Counted from the stretch's first letter, positions 44,090-54,745 are shown. The stretch: DNA of 64,000 nucleotides from Aliidongia dinghuensis (GCF_014643535.1 NZ_BMJQ01000014.1:124001-188000), one strand, 5' to 3'. Translations and numbers: made by a program. The notes: a model not told the origin generated them from the letters alone.

Positions 44090-45372
44090 CGCCCGAACAG
44101 CTCCTTCGCCGCTTTGACCGCAGCCACCAGCGCGTCGACATCGCTCTCGTCGTTATAGATGCCGAAGGACGCGCGCGTCGTCGCCGGCACGCAGAGCCGG
44201 TCCATCAGCGGCTGGGCGCAATGATGGCCGGCCCGGACCGCGACCCGGTGCTTGTCGAGAATGGTCGCAAGATCATGCGGGTGGATGCCGTCGACCTCGA
44301 ACGACAGCACAGCCAGGCGCCGCTGGCCGGCGCCGAGCAGCGTGACACCCGGGATGCGCGCCAGCGCATCGGCGCCGTACTCGGTCAGCCGCTCCTCATG
44401 CTCCAGGATGCGGTCGCGGCCGAGCGCCTCCATATAGTCGAGCGCCACCGCCAGCCCGTGGGTCCCGGTGATGTCCGGCGTGCCGGCCTCGAACTTGTGC
44501 GGCACCTCGTTGAAGTCCGTATGCTCGAACGTCACCTGCAGGATCATGTCGCCGCCGCCCTGCCAGGGCGGCATCGCCTCCAGGAGTTCGTAGCGGCCCC
44601 ACAGCACGCCGATGCCGGAGGGCCCATAGGTCTTGTGGCCGGAGAAGACGTAGAAGTCGCAGCCGATCGCCTGCACGTCGAGCGGCATGCGCGGTGCTGC
44701 CTGGCAGCCGTCGATCAGCACCTTGGCGCCGACCTTGTGCGCCTTCTCGACGATCGCTTCGACCGGTACCACCGAGCCCAGCGCATTCGCCACGTGGGTC
44801 ACGGCAACGAGCTTGGTGCGCGACGACAGCCGCTCCTCGAACGCCGCCATGTCGAGCCCGCCGGTCGCATCGATCGGCGCCACCACCAGCTTGATGCCGA
44901 TCCGGTCGCGCAGCATCTGCCAGGGCACGATGTTGGAATGATGCTCGAGCTCAGTGACGATCACCTCGTCGCCGGCCTTCAGCATGGCGAGGCCCCAGGT
45001 CTGCGCCACGAGGTTGATCGCCTCGGTCGCGCCGCGCACGAACACGATCTCCTTGGCGCTCTTCGCGTTCAGGAACCGGCGCACGGTCTCGCGCGCCGCC
45101 TCGTACTTGTCGGTCGCGCGCTGCGACAGGCCATAGACGCCTCGATGGACGTTCGCATAGTCCTGCTCATAGAACTTCGAGACCGCGTCGATCACGACCT
45201 GCGGCTTCTGGGCGCTCGCCGCCGAATCGAGGAACACCACGTCCGGGTTGTTCTGGAAGATCGGAAAGTCCTGTTTCACCACGCGCGGGTCGAACGCCGG
45301 CCGCGACAGCGGTGCGGCCGTGACCGGTACCAGGCGGGGATCGCCGTCCTTGCTCATGGGCGCCTCTTTCAT
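44086..45372 (-). CDS. sufS: Cysteine desulfurase SufS
   Basis: PLP enzyme of 428 residues (from MKEAPMSKDG; ATG 45357 is an alternative). It transfers sulfur from cysteine. The PLP lysine is in FSGHKTYGPSGIGVLWG; VTELEHHSNIVPWQ and IDGCQAAPRMPLDVQ bind PLP; the catalytic Cys lies in RAGHHCAQPLM. Start at 45372 overlaps the sufD stop (ATGA), pointing to coupling. Confidence 0.97.
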
Positions 45373-46661
45373 TTCTCGGGGTGCCGGAACGCCAGCCACC
45401 GGCCGATCGCGTCGGTCAGGTAGTCGCGCGCCTGCTCGTGGCTGACGAGCTCGACCGCGTCGACGACGAAGGCCTCGATCAGCATGGCGCGCGCCTGTTC
45501 GGGCGCGATGCCACGCGAGCGAAGATAGAATTCCGCCGCCTCGTCCAGGTCGCCGACGGTTGCACCGTGGCTGCACTTGACGTCGTCGGCGAAGATCTCG
45601 AGCTCCGGCTTCGTGTCCATCACGGCGCGGTCGCTCAGGAGCACGGTCTTGTTGAGCTGGTAGGCGTCGGTCTTCTGCGCCACCTGGGCGACCTTGATCT
45701 GGCCCTGGAACACGCCGTGCGACCGGTCGGCGAGGCAACCCTTGAACACTTCCTTGGTCTCGCCGTGGGGCGCCAGGTGCTCGATCACCGAGGCGACGGT
45801 CGACTCCTGCCGCTCGGCAAGCAGATAGACACCCGAGACGCCGCAGAACGCGCGCTCGCCCACGAGCTTCGCCCGGATGTCCTGGCGCGCCATCGCGGCG
45901 CCCAAGGAGAGCGTGAAGCCGTCGTAGATCGCATCCGCGCCGATCGAGACGTCGAGCGTGCCGGTGTGGAACGCCCGGAGATCCTCGTCCTGCAGCCGGT
46001 AATGGCCGAGCTTCGCATGGTCGGCGACCTCGACGGTCATGGCGGCATTGGTCCAGGTGGCGCCGACCCCGGCGAAGCTTTCGATCACGGTGACCTGAGC
46101 GCCCGTGCCGATGCGGATCAGGCCCTTGGCCTGCACCGAGGCCGACGCGTCGGCCTCGCCCCAATAGAGCACATGGACCGGGTCGTCGAGCGTGACGCCG
46201 GCCGGCACGATCAGCGCCAGGCCGTCGGTAAACAAGCCCTGATTGAGCGCGCGGAACGCGTCGGTCGCATCGGCCGGCCGTTCGAACAGCGCGTCGGCCT
46301 CGCCATTCTTCGCGAGCCAATCGGCGAAGGAGCCCAGGAACACGCCCGGCGGCAGGCTGCAGATGTGGCTGTGGTCCGGGTCGAAGCGGCCGTTCACGAA
46401 TACCAAGCGGTTCGCGTGGCTAAGCAAGCGGCAGAGTCGCTCGCCGACCACGGTCGCGTTGCCGGGCTTGGCCGGCGCCGGCGCGAAGCTCGTGCCGGTC
46501 AAGCCCTTGAGCTCGGTGAAACGCCAGGCCTCGTGGCGCTTGGTCGGGAAACCGGCCTCGGCAAAGCGCTGGCGCGCCTCGGCGCGCTTGGTGCCGAGCC
46601 AGGCCGGCTCTGCCTGGTTGGCCGGGACGGCCAGGGTCTCGAGGAAAGGAACGGCAGACAT
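45369..46661 (-). CDS. sufD: Fe-S cluster assembly protein SufD
   Basis: 430-residue beta-helical SufD, partner of SufB in the SufBC2D complex. Signature region: QIKVAQVAQKTDAYQLNKTV, then LSDRAVMDTKPELEIFADDV and KCSHGATVGDLDEAAEFYL, followed by SRGIAPEQARAMLIEAFV. Two nt separate it from sufC. Confidence 0.96.
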   Translation of the reverse strand: MSAVPFLETLAVPANQAEPAWLGTKRAEARQRFAEAGFPTKRHEAWRFTELKGLTGTSFAPAPAKPGNATVVGERLCRLLSHANRLVFVNGRFDPDHSHICSLPPGVFLGSFADWLAKNGEADALFERPADATDAFRALNQGLFTDGLALIVPAGVTLDDPVHVLYWGEADASASVQAKGLIRIGTGAQVTVIESFAGVGATWTNAAMTVEVADHAKLGHYRLQDEDLRAFHTGTLDVSIGADAIYDGFTLSLGAAMARQDIRAKLVGERAFCGVSGVYLLAERQESTVASVIEHLAPHGETKEVFKGCLADRSHGVFQGQIKVAQVAQKTDAYQLNKTVLLSDRAVMDTKPELEIFADDVKCSHGATVGDLDEAAEFYLRSRGIAPEQARAMLIEAFVVDAVELVSHEQARDYLTDAIGRWLAFRHPEK

Positions 46662-46663
46662 GA

Positions 46664-47410
<747 letters not shown>

Positions 47411-47451
47411 ATGGGTCCTCGGCAGTCGAATTTCTGAGAGTGCGGGGCGCG

Positions 47452-48909
47452 TCAGCCGACGCTGCCCTCCAGGCTGATCGCGAGCAGCTTCTGCGCCTCG
47501 ACGGCGAATTCCATCGGAAGCTCTTTCAGGACTTCCTTGGCGAAGCCGTTGACGATCAGCGACAGCGCGTCTTCGGCCGTGAGCCCGCGCTGTTGGCAAT
47601 AGAACATCTGGTCTTCGCTCACTTTCGACGTCGTCGCCTCGTGCTCGACCCGGGCTGTGCGGTTATAGACGTCGATATAGGGCACCGTGTGCGCGCCGCA
47701 CTTGTCGCCGATCAGCAGGCTGTCGCACTGGGTGAAGTTGCGGGCGCCCTTGGCCTTGGGCAGCACCTTGACCATGCCCCGATAGGTGTTCTGCCCTTTG
47801 CCGGCCGAGATGCCCTTGGAGATGATCGTCGACTTCGTGTTCTTGCCGATATGGATCATCTTCGACCCGGTATCGGCCTGCTGCCGGTTGTTGACGATCG
47901 CGACCGAGTAGAACTCGCCCACCGAATTGTCGCCGGTCAGGACGCAGCTCGGATACTTCCAGGTGATCGCCGACCCGGTCTCGACCTGGGTCCAGGAGAT
48001 CTTGGAATTGGCGCCGCGGCAGTCGCCGCGCTTGGTCACGAAATTATAGATGCCGCCGCGGCCCTCGGCGTCGCCCGGGTACCAGTTCTGGACGGTCGAG
48101 TACTTGATCTGGGCGCCCTCGAGCGCCACCAGCTCGACGACCGCGGCATGCAGCTGGTTCTCGTCGCGCTGCGGTGCCGTGCAGCCTTCGAGGTAGCTCA
48201 CGTACGCGCCCTTGTCGGCGACGATCAGCGTCCGCTCGAACTGGCCGGAATTCGCCGCATTGATGCGGAAATAGGTCGAGAGCTCCATCGGGCAGCGCAC
48301 GCCCGGCGGGATATAGACGAACGAGCCGTCGCTATAGACCGCCGAGTTCAGCGCCGCGAAGAAATTGTCCGTGGTCGGCACGACCGAGCCCAGGTACTGC
48401 CGGACGAGCTCCGGATGCTCTTTGATCGCCTCGCCCATCGAGCAGAAGATGATGCCCATCTCGGCAAGCTTGCCCTTGAAGGTGGTCGCGACCGAGACGC
48501 TGTCGAACACCGCGTCGACCGCGATGTTGGAGACGCCGGCCAGGATTTCCTGTTCCTTCAGCGGAATGCCGAGCTTCTCGTAGGTCTTCAAGAGCTCCGG
48601 GTCGACCTCGTCGAGCGAGTTCAGCTTGGGCTTCTGCTTGGGCGCCGAATAATAGGTCGAGGCCTGGTAGTCGATCGGGTCGATCTTGAGCTTCGCCCAT
48701 TCGGGCGGGGTCATCTTGAGCCAGCCGCGGAACGCTTCGAGGCGCCATTCGAGCAACCACTCCGGCTCGCCCTTCTTGGCCGAGATGAAGCGGACGGTGT
48801 CCTCGTTGAGGCCGATCGGCGCGGTCTCGCTCTCGATGTCGGTGAAAAAGCCGTACTTGTACTGGCTCTGATCGGCAACGGCGCGGACGGTGTCGAGGGC
48901 TGCGCTCAT
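47452..48909 (-). CDS. sufB: Fe-S cluster assembly scaffold SufB
   Basis: 485-residue beta-helix scaffold on which the cluster is built. YKYGFFTDIESETAPIGLNE starts the protein; DSVSVATTFKGKLAEMGIIF, YIPPGVRCPMELSTYFRIN, YLEGCTAPQRDENQLHAA, and the C-terminal CDSLLIGDKCGAHTVPYIDV followed by EHEATTSKVSEDQMFYCQQR are characteristic. Overlaps the Rrf2 regulator gene by 4 nt (ATGA). Confidence 0.97.
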   Translation of the reverse strand: MSAALDTVRAVADQSQYKYGFFTDIESETAPIGLNEDTVRFISAKKGEPEWLLEWRLEAFRGWLKMTPPEWAKLKIDPIDYQASTYYSAPKQKPKLNSLDEVDPELLKTYEKLGIPLKEQEILAGVSNIAVDAVFDSVSVATTFKGKLAEMGIIFCSMGEAIKEHPELVRQYLGSVVPTTDNFFAALNSAVYSDGSFVYIPPGVRCPMELSTYFRINAANSGQFERTLIVADKGAYVSYLEGCTAPQRDENQLHAAVVELVALEGAQIKYSTVQNWYPGDAEGRGGIYNFVTKRGDCRGANSKISWTQVETGSAITWKYPSCVLTGDNSVGEFYSVAIVNNRQQADTGSKMIHIGKNTKSTIISKGISAGKGQNTYRGMVKVLPKAKGARNFTQCDSLLIGDKCGAHTVPYIDVYNRTARVEHEATTSKVSEDQMFYCQQRGLTAEDALSLIVNGFAKEVLKELPMEFAVEAQKLLAISLEGSVG

Positions 48910-49361
48910 GGTGCGGTCGTCTCGATGTTGTATTCAGGAGAGAAGGAAGGAGCGGCCAGGCTGGGCAGGACCATTTCGCCGAGCGTCACGCCGGCCAATG
49001 CATCGCCGACCGCCCGGTTGATCCGGTGCCAGTGCGGCCGGGTCGGGCAATAGTGCAGCCGGTCGCACGGCCCGATCTTGGACGTGCACTGCGTCATGGC
49101 GAAATCGCCGTCGATCGCGGCGACGATCTCGGCCACCGAGATCTCGTCGGCATGGCGCGCCAGCCGGTAGCCGCCGGCGGCGCCGCGCACGGCGGAAACG
49201 ATGCCGGCCTTGGCAAGCAGCTTCAGCACCTTGGCGACCGTCGTCTGCGGCAGGCGCGTGTCGGCGGCCACATGCATCGCATTCGCCTGGTTCGGCGCAA
49301 CCGCCGCCAGATGCGTGGCGACGATGACGCCATAATCCGCAAGTTTGCTCAGAATGATCAT
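48906..49361 (-). CDS. Rrf2-family Fe-S regulator of the suf operon
   Basis: 151-residue IscR-like regulator. N-terminal winged HTH (MIILSKLADYGVIVATHLA, LPQTTVAKVLKLLAKAGIV, GGYRLARHADEI) and a C-terminal Cys cluster CTSKIGPCDRLHYC that can ligate a [2Fe-2S] or [4Fe-4S] cluster. As first gene of the suf operon it likely represses its own transcription when clusters are abundant, through the operator 22 bp upstream. Confidence 0.93.
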   Translation of the reverse strand: MIILSKLADYGVIVATHLAAVAPNQANAMHVAADTRLPQTTVAKVLKLLAKAGIVSAVRGAAGGYRLARHADEISVAEIVAAIDGDFAMTQCTSKIGPCDRLHYCPTRPHWHRINRAVGDALAGVTLGEMVLPSLAAPSFSPEYNIETTAP

Positions 49362-49382
49362 GGATCACCCTTTCTCAATTGG

Positions 49383-49395
49383 GACTGATTTAGTC
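49383..49395. promoter_or_regulatory. IscR type-1-like operator in front of suf operon
   Basis: GACTGATTTAGTC is a full match to the IscR type-1 core GACTRWWWYAGTC and is almost symmetrical; it lies 22 bp upstream of the Rrf2 regulator start. It is AT-richer than its surroundings. Position and match support cluster-dependent autoregulation. Confidence 0.7.
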
Positions 49396-49601
49396 CTGAT
49401 TGCGTCGAGTCTCAACCCCCGAAGCCGATTTAGCTGCGCGCGGCGCGCATGGGACCAGGGCGGATAACGCGCAAGGCGGCCCGCGCGGCCGTTCCCGTGC
49501 GGAGGGGCGCATCCGCGTGACGGCGGCCGGTCGAGCACGCTATCATCGCGCCGCGCCTGCGACCGCACCCGGCTTCCCACAAGAAAGAAAGAGCGACACT
49601 T

Positions 49602-50390
49602 ATGTCCCGTCACAGCCTGTCCGCTGCCGCGGCAACGCTTATTGTCCTGAGCCTCGCCTCCCTGGCCGCGCGCGCCGAGACCGTCAACCAGACGCTCGAC
49701 GGCAAGGCGCTGTCGATCGACCTCGCCTGCGTCGACCGGGTCGAGATCCAGCCCAAGCCCGGCCTCTCGGGCAAGGTCGTGGTCGAGGCGACCTCGAACA
49801 AGGACGGCGAGCTCAAGGATTTCGTGTTCAAGGGTGGCGAGACCGCGTCGGTCACGCGCGAGCGGCGCTCCTGCACCTCGACCGTCCTCGACCGGCCCAA
49901 GACCACCGTCTCGATCCAGGTGCCGGCCGGCACGCCGATCGACATCAAGAACGGCGGCTCGACGAATTACGTCGTCGGCGCCGTGGGCGCCAGCCTGCAT
50001 GCGCGTCTCGCCGGCTCGGGCTATCTCACGGCCGTTTCCGCCACCGACGTCGACATCCACGTCACGGGCTCGAGCAATGTGAATATCGGCCAGACGAACG
50101 GGTCTGCCGAGGTGCAGATCGCCGGCAGCGGCGATGTCCGCATCGGCGACGCGGAGATGCCGAGCTTGAAGATCAAGGTGAGCGGCAGCGGCAATATCGC
50201 GATCGACAATGGAGGGATCGGCACGCTCACCGCCTCGGTCGCCGGCTCCGGCAATCTCAGGGTCATGGCGACCGTGCAGGACGCGACGCTCTCGACCGTC
50301 GGGTCCGGCAATATCGAAGTGGCGAAGGTGACCGGCAGCCTGTCGAGCAACAAGGCTGGGTCGGGCACGATCCGGGCCGGTAGGAGCTGA
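49602..50390 (+). CDS. Secreted DUF2807-like beta-helix protein
   Basis: 262-residue exported protein. Signal peptide MSRHSLSAAAATLIVLSLAS ends near ARA. The mature part is a beta-strand repeat with recurring GSG turns (AGSGYL, TGSSNV, AGSGDV, SGSGNI, AGSGNL, VGSGNI, AGSGTI), typical of the DUF2807/GIN-domain right-handed helix. A Cys pair lies at residues 43 and 87. Role unknown. It is divergent from the suf regulator across 240 bp, which holds the IscR-type operator at its suf end and nothing else I recognise. Confidence 0.85.
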   Translation: MSRHSLSAAAATLIVLSLASLAARAETVNQTLDGKALSIDLACVDRVEIQPKPGLSGKVVVEATSNKDGELKDFVFKGGETASVTRERRSCTSTVLDRPKTTVSIQVPAGTPIDIKNGGSTNYVVGAVGASLHARLAGSGYLTAVSATDVDIHVTGSSNVNIGQTNGSAEVQIAGSGDVRIGDAEMPSLKIKVSGSGNIAIDNGGIGTLTASVAGSGNLRVMATVQDATLSTVGSGNIEVAKVTGSLSSNKAGSGTIRAGRS

Positions 50391-50407
50391 CGGGCCTACC
50401 GCCCGAG

Positions 50408-50430
50408 GCGCCGTCGCGCTAAGACGGCGC
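50408..50430 (+). promoter_or_regulatory. Perfect 8-bp hairpin between DUF2807 gene and hpnA
   Basis: GCGCCGTC (50408-50415) pairs with GACGGCGC (50423-50430) across a 7-nt loop. There is no T-run, so it may be a rho-dependent-type or processing structure in the hpnA leader. Confidence 0.5.
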
Positions 50431-50461
50431 GTCCGTTCCATCCCAGAGGATCCGCCCACGA

Positions 50462-51454
50462 ATGATCTGCCTCGTCACCGGTGCCACCGGCTTCGTCGGC
50501 TCGGCCGTCGCCCGCAAGCTGATCGCCGCCGGGCACGAGGTGCGCGTGCTGGTGCGTGCCGGCAGCGACCGGCGCAATCTCGCCGGGCTCGACGCGGCGC
50601 CGGTCGTGGGCAGCCTCGACGAGCCCGCGACCCTCGCGCCCGCACTCAAGGGCTGCGAGGCGCTGTTCCATGTCGCGGCCGACTATCGGCTGTGGGTGCC
50701 CGAGCCGGCGAAGATGTACCGGACCAACGTCGACGGCACGGTGGCGTTGATGGAGGCGGCGCTGGCGGCGGGCGTCGGCCGTATCGTCCACACCTCGAGC
50801 GTCGCGACGCTCGGCCTTCTGCCCGGCGGCGCCGACTCCGACGAGGCGACGCCGGTCACGATCGAGCAGATGGTCGGGCCTTACAAGCGCTCGAAGTTCC
50901 TGAGCGAAGAGGCCGTCCAGCGGCTCGCGCGCGAGCGCGGCCTGCCGGCGGTGATCGTCAATCCCTCGACGCCCGTCGGCCCCCGCGACGTCAAGCCGAC
51001 GCCGACCGGCCGGACCATCGTCGAGGCGGCATCCGGCCGCATGCCGGCCTTCGTCGATACGGGGCTCAATTTCGCCCATGTCGACGACGTGGCGGAGGGC
51101 CATCTCCTGGCGTTCGACAAGGGCAAGATCGGCGAGCGCTATATCCTGGGCGGCGAGAACCTGACCTTGAGCGCGTTCCTCGCGATCATCGCCCGGCTCA
51201 CCGGCCGCAAGGCGCCGACCATCAGCCTGCCGATCGACCTCCTGATGCCGCTCGCCTACGGCGCCGAGCTCTATGCGCGCGTGACGGGCAAGGAGCCGTT
51301 CGTGACGCGTGACGGATTGACCCTCGCGCGCAAGAAGATGTTCTTCACCATCGCCAAGGCGCAGCGCGAGCTCGGCTATGCGCCGCGGCCGGCCGAAGAG
51401 GGCATCCGCGACGCGATCGACTGGTTCCGCCAGCACAACTATCTCGGGGTCTGA
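50462..51454 (+). CDS. hpnA: Hopanoid-associated sugar epimerase HpnA
   Basis: 330-residue NAD(P)-dependent extended SDR. Dinucleotide motif TGATGFVGSAVARKL at the N-terminus; active-site pair in GPYKRSKFLSEEAVQ (YxxxK); NPSTPVGPRDVKPTPTGRTI in the sugar-binding half. HpnA homologues sit in hopanoid clusters and are thought to act on side-chain or sugar precursors. First gene of hpnACDEFG. A weak 16-bp duplication spans its stop codon. Confidence 0.94.
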   Translation: MICLVTGATGFVGSAVARKLIAAGHEVRVLVRAGSDRRNLAGLDAAPVVGSLDEPATLAPALKGCEALFHVAADYRLWVPEPAKMYRTNVDGTVALMEAALAAGVGRIVHTSSVATLGLLPGGADSDEATPVTIEQMVGPYKRSKFLSEEAVQRLARERGLPAVIVNPSTPVGPRDVKPTPTGRTIVEAASGRMPAFVDTGLNFAHVDDVAEGHLLAFDKGKIGERYILGGENLTLSAFLAIIARLTGRKAPTISLPIDLLMPLAYGAELYARVTGKEPFVTRDGLTLARKKMFFTIAKAQRELGYAPRPAEEGIRDAIDWFRQHNYLGV

Positions 51455-51523
51455 TATCCAAGGGGCCTGATCCGAGCGGCCTGCACTTGCCCTCGACACC
51501 GCTATGAGGCATTGAGTGCGCCG

Positions 51524-52474
51524 ATGAGCGATTCCCTGCAGAACGCCCCCGCCCCTGGCACGCCAGTCCATGAGCCCTTGGCCCACGGCACCCTGGAAAC
51601 GCCGTCGGGCAAGTCCGCGGCGGACGAGAATTTCCCGGTCGGCTCCTGGCTGATCCGTCCGGATCTGCGCCGGCACGTCCACACGTTCTATGCCTTCGCA
51701 CGCGGCGCCGACGATGTCGCCGACAATCCGGATCTGGCGCCCGACGACAAGGTGGCGCGGCTCACCCGCATGGGCGAAATCATCCTGGGTCGCGGCAACC
51801 GGGCGACCGAGGAAGCCGAGTCGCTCGCCTGCGTCAGGATGCGCGCGAGCCTGGCCGAGACCAAGGTCACGCCGCAGCATTGCCTCGACCTGCTGCAGGC
51901 CTTCACCCAGGACGCCAACAAGGCACGCTATCGCGACTGGGACGACCTGCTCGGCTACTGCTTCCTGTCGGCCTCGCCGGTCGGCCGACAGCTGCTCGAC
52001 CTGCATGGCGAGGGTGCCGCCTGCCGCCCAGGCGCCGACGCGCTGTGCAACGCGCTGCAGGTCATCAATCACCTGCAGGATTGTGCTGAGGACTACAAGG
52101 CGCTCGACCGGATCTATCTGCCGACCGGCTACATGGCGGAGGAAGGGGCCGAGATCGCCGACCTCGCGCGGCCGGCCCTGACGCCGGCGATGCGCCGTGT
52201 GCTCGACCGAACGATCGCGCCGCTCGAAGGGCTCCTGGCCGAGTGCGCCGACCTGGTCATGCAGGTCGACGACGTGCGCATCGCGCTCGAGTGCCAGGTC
52301 ATCCGCACGCTCGCCGCGCGCCTCACCCGCCGGCTCAAGAACGAGGACCCGATCGCGACACGCGTCGAACTGTCGAAGCCGGTGGCGGGTGGCCTGGCGC
52401 TCGGCGCCCTCGCCTCGGGCCTCTGGCGCCGCCGTGCGCGTCCCGCCCCTCGCCCCGCAGCGCTGCACTCATGA
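51524..52474 (+). CDS. hpnC: Squalene-synthase-like HpnC
   Basis: 316-residue trans-isoprenyl transferase family enzyme, hydroxysqualene synthase acting on presqualene diphosphate. The first Asp-rich motif is ADDVADNPDLAPDDK; the second reads LQDCAEDYKALDR. Start ATG 51524; a TTG at 51512 is possible. Coupled to hpnD by ATGA overlap. Confidence 0.94.
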   Translation: MSDSLQNAPAPGTPVHEPLAHGTLETPSGKSAADENFPVGSWLIRPDLRRHVHTFYAFARGADDVADNPDLAPDDKVARLTRMGEIILGRGNRATEEAESLACVRMRASLAETKVTPQHCLDLLQAFTQDANKARYRDWDDLLGYCFLSASPVGRQLLDLHGEGAACRPGADALCNALQVINHLQDCAEDYKALDRIYLPTGYMAEEGAEIADLARPALTPAMRRVLDRTIAPLEGLLAECADLVMQVDDVRIALECQVIRTLAARLTRRLKNEDPIATRVELSKPVAGGLALGALASGLWRRRARPAPRPAALHS

Positions 52475-53352
52475 GCATGTCAGCCCCGCTCCCGACCAAT
52501 GCCGCGGACGAGCCGGCGGCGGACCTGGCCGAGGTCACCCGCCAGGTCGGCCAGGCCAAGAGCTCGTTCTACACCGCGATGCGGTTCCTGCCCGAGGACC
52601 GGCGCAACGGCATGTATGCGATCTACGCCTTTTGCCGCGAGGTCGACGACATCGCCGACGAGCCGGCGGCGCAGGCGGACAAGCAGCGCGGCCTGGCCGC
52701 CTGGCGCGCCGAGATCGAGGCGATCTATGCCGGCCGGCCAGCGACGCTCATGGTGGGCCGCGCGCTCGTCGGGCCGATCCGCCAGTTCGGCCTTGAGAAG
52801 GCCGATTTCCACGCAGTGATCGACGGCATGGCCATGGATGCGGAGCGCGACATCGTGGCGCCCGACGCGGCCGAGCTCGACCTCTATTGCGACCGGGTGG
52901 CGAGCGCCGTCGGCCGCCTGTCGGTCCGCGTGTTCGGCCCCTACGAGCCGCACGCGGATGAGGTGGCCGAGCATCTGGGCCGCGCGCTGCAGCTCACCAA
53001 CATCCTGCGCGACGTGGACGAGGACGCGGAACGCGGCCGGCTCTACCTGCCGCGCGAGGGCTTGGAGCGGCACGGCATCGCGACGCGCGTGCCGGCCGAG
53101 GTCGCGGCCCATCCGGCGATCCATGCCGTCTGCGCCGAGCTCGCGGTCGAGGCTGAGCGCCGGTTCCGCCTCGCCGATGCCGCCATGGCCCAATGCGCGC
53201 GCAAGACGATGCGGCCGGCACGCATGATGAGCGGCGTCTATGGCGCGATCCTGACGCGCTTGCTCAAGCGCGGCTGGGCCTACCCGCGCACGCCGGTCAA
53301 GGTGCCGAAGCTCGTCAAGATCTGGATCGCGCTCACCCGCGTGTTCTTCTGA
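52471..53352 (+). CDS. hpnD: Presqualene diphosphate synthase HpnD
   Basis: 293-residue enzyme condensing two farnesyl diphosphates into presqualene diphosphate. Asp motifs FCREVDDIADEP and NILRDVDEDAERGRLYLP are both intact, and YCDRVASAVGRLSVRVFG is typical of squalene/phytoene synthases. Start 52471 overlaps the hpnC stop; hpnE starts 4 nt after its stop. Confidence 0.95.
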   Translation: MSMSAPLPTNAADEPAADLAEVTRQVGQAKSSFYTAMRFLPEDRRNGMYAIYAFCREVDDIADEPAAQADKQRGLAAWRAEIEAIYAGRPATLMVGRALVGPIRQFGLEKADFHAVIDGMAMDAERDIVAPDAAELDLYCDRVASAVGRLSVRVFGPYEPHADEVAEHLGRALQLTNILRDVDEDAERGRLYLPREGLERHGIATRVPAEVAAHPAIHAVCAELAVEAERRFRLADAAMAQCARKTMRPARMMSGVYGAILTRLLKRGWAYPRTPVKVPKLVKIWIALTRVFF

Positions 53353-53356
53353 CCTC

Positions 53357-54610
53357 ATGCAACCCATCACCCATGTCATCGGCGCCGGCCTCGCCGGCTT
53401 GAGCGCTGCGCTCCGCCTGACGGAGGCCGGCCATCGCGTCGTGATCTACGAGGCGGGCCCGCAAGCCGGCGGCCGCTGCCGCTCCTATTTCGACGAGCCG
53501 CTCGGCTGCCGCATCGACAACGGCAACCACCTGCTGATGAGCGGCAACGATGCCGCCCTCTCGTACCTGAAGCTCATCGGCGCCGAGGACACGCTCGAAG
53601 GCCCCGCGAGCGGGCGCTATCCGTTCTTCGATCGCGGCACCGGCGAGCGCTGGAACCTGGCACCCAACCGCGGCAAGCTGCCCTGGTGGGTGCTCGTCCC
53701 CGGCCGGCGCGTGCCGGGCAGCCGGGCCGGCGACTATCTGGCGGCGCTCCGCTTCCGCAAATGCGGCCCGGATGCGACCGTGGCCGATCTCGTCGGCCAG
53801 GACACACGGCTCTATCGCCGGTTCTGGGAGCCGCTCGCAGTCGCCGCCCTCAATACGGAGGCCAAGACCGCCGCCGCCCACCTGCTCTGGCCGGTGCTGG
53901 AAGAGACCTTCGCCCGCGGTGCCGATTTCTCGCGCCCGCTGGTGGCGCGCGACGGCCTGTCGGAAAGCTTCGTCGACCCGGCGCTCGCCTGGCTGGAGCA
54001 GCGCGGCGCGACGCTCAGGCTTTCGACTCGCGTGCGCAAGATCGGCTTCCACGGCGATCGCGTGGTGTCGCTCGATCTCGGCAGCGATTTCGTCGGGCTC
54101 GACCAGGGCGACAATCTGGTGGTCGCGGTCCCGCCGGCGGTCGCGACCGGCCTCGTGCCGCACCTGGTGACGCCGACCGAGTTCCGCCCGATCGTCAACG
54201 CGCATTTCCGGCTCGACGAACGGGATGCAGTGCCGGGCGTAGAGATCCTGGGCGTCATCGGCGGGACGGCCGAATGGATCTTCCGGCGCGGCCCGCTCGC
54301 CTCGGTCACGATCAGTGCGGCAAGCCACGTCGTCGACGAGGACGCGGACGCGCTGGCGCCGCGCATCTGGGCCGACGTCGCCGCGGGCTTGGCGCTCGGC
54401 GAGCGGCCGATGCCCGCCTGGCGCATCGTCAAGGAAAAGCGCGCGACTTTCGCCGAGACGCCGGACCAAGTGAAACGGCGGCCGGAAGCAAAGACCTTCT
54501 GGCGGAACCTGGCACTCGCCGGCGACTGGACCGACACGGGCCTGCCCGCAACCATCGAGGGCGCCATCCGGTCCGGAGAAAAGGCAGCGGCTCAGCTGCG
54601 TAGCACTTGA
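53357..54610 (+). CDS. hpnE: Hydroxysqualene dehydroxylase HpnE
   Basis: 417-residue FAD-dependent amine-oxidase-fold protein that reduces hydroxysqualene to squalene. Dinucleotide motif VIGAGLAGLSAALRLTEAGH, then EAGPQAGGRCRSYFDE and IDNGNHLLMSGN. The C-terminal FAD-contact region is LAGDWTDTGLPATIEGAIRS. Completes HpnD-HpnC-HpnE squalene synthesis. Confidence 0.95.
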   Translation: MQPITHVIGAGLAGLSAALRLTEAGHRVVIYEAGPQAGGRCRSYFDEPLGCRIDNGNHLLMSGNDAALSYLKLIGAEDTLEGPASGRYPFFDRGTGERWNLAPNRGKLPWWVLVPGRRVPGSRAGDYLAALRFRKCGPDATVADLVGQDTRLYRRFWEPLAVAALNTEAKTAAAHLLWPVLEETFARGADFSRPLVARDGLSESFVDPALAWLEQRGATLRLSTRVRKIGFHGDRVVSLDLGSDFVGLDQGDNLVVAVPPAVATGLVPHLVTPTEFRPIVNAHFRLDERDAVPGVEILGVIGGTAEWIFRRGPLASVTISAASHVVDEDADALAPRIWADVAAGLALGERPMPAWRIVKEKRATFAETPDQVKRRPEAKTFWRNLALAGDWTDTGLPATIEGAIRSGEKAAAQLRST

Positions 54611-54745
54611 ACTCGTTCAATAGGGTCATCAGTTCAAAGGACGCGTTACAGCCATTACGCGTTGGCTCTTGAGCTTCGCGCTATTTTTGACGAAGCTTCG
54701 CTGCAATTGCGAAACGTCTCGCCGAGTGAAGAACCTACGCTGACC

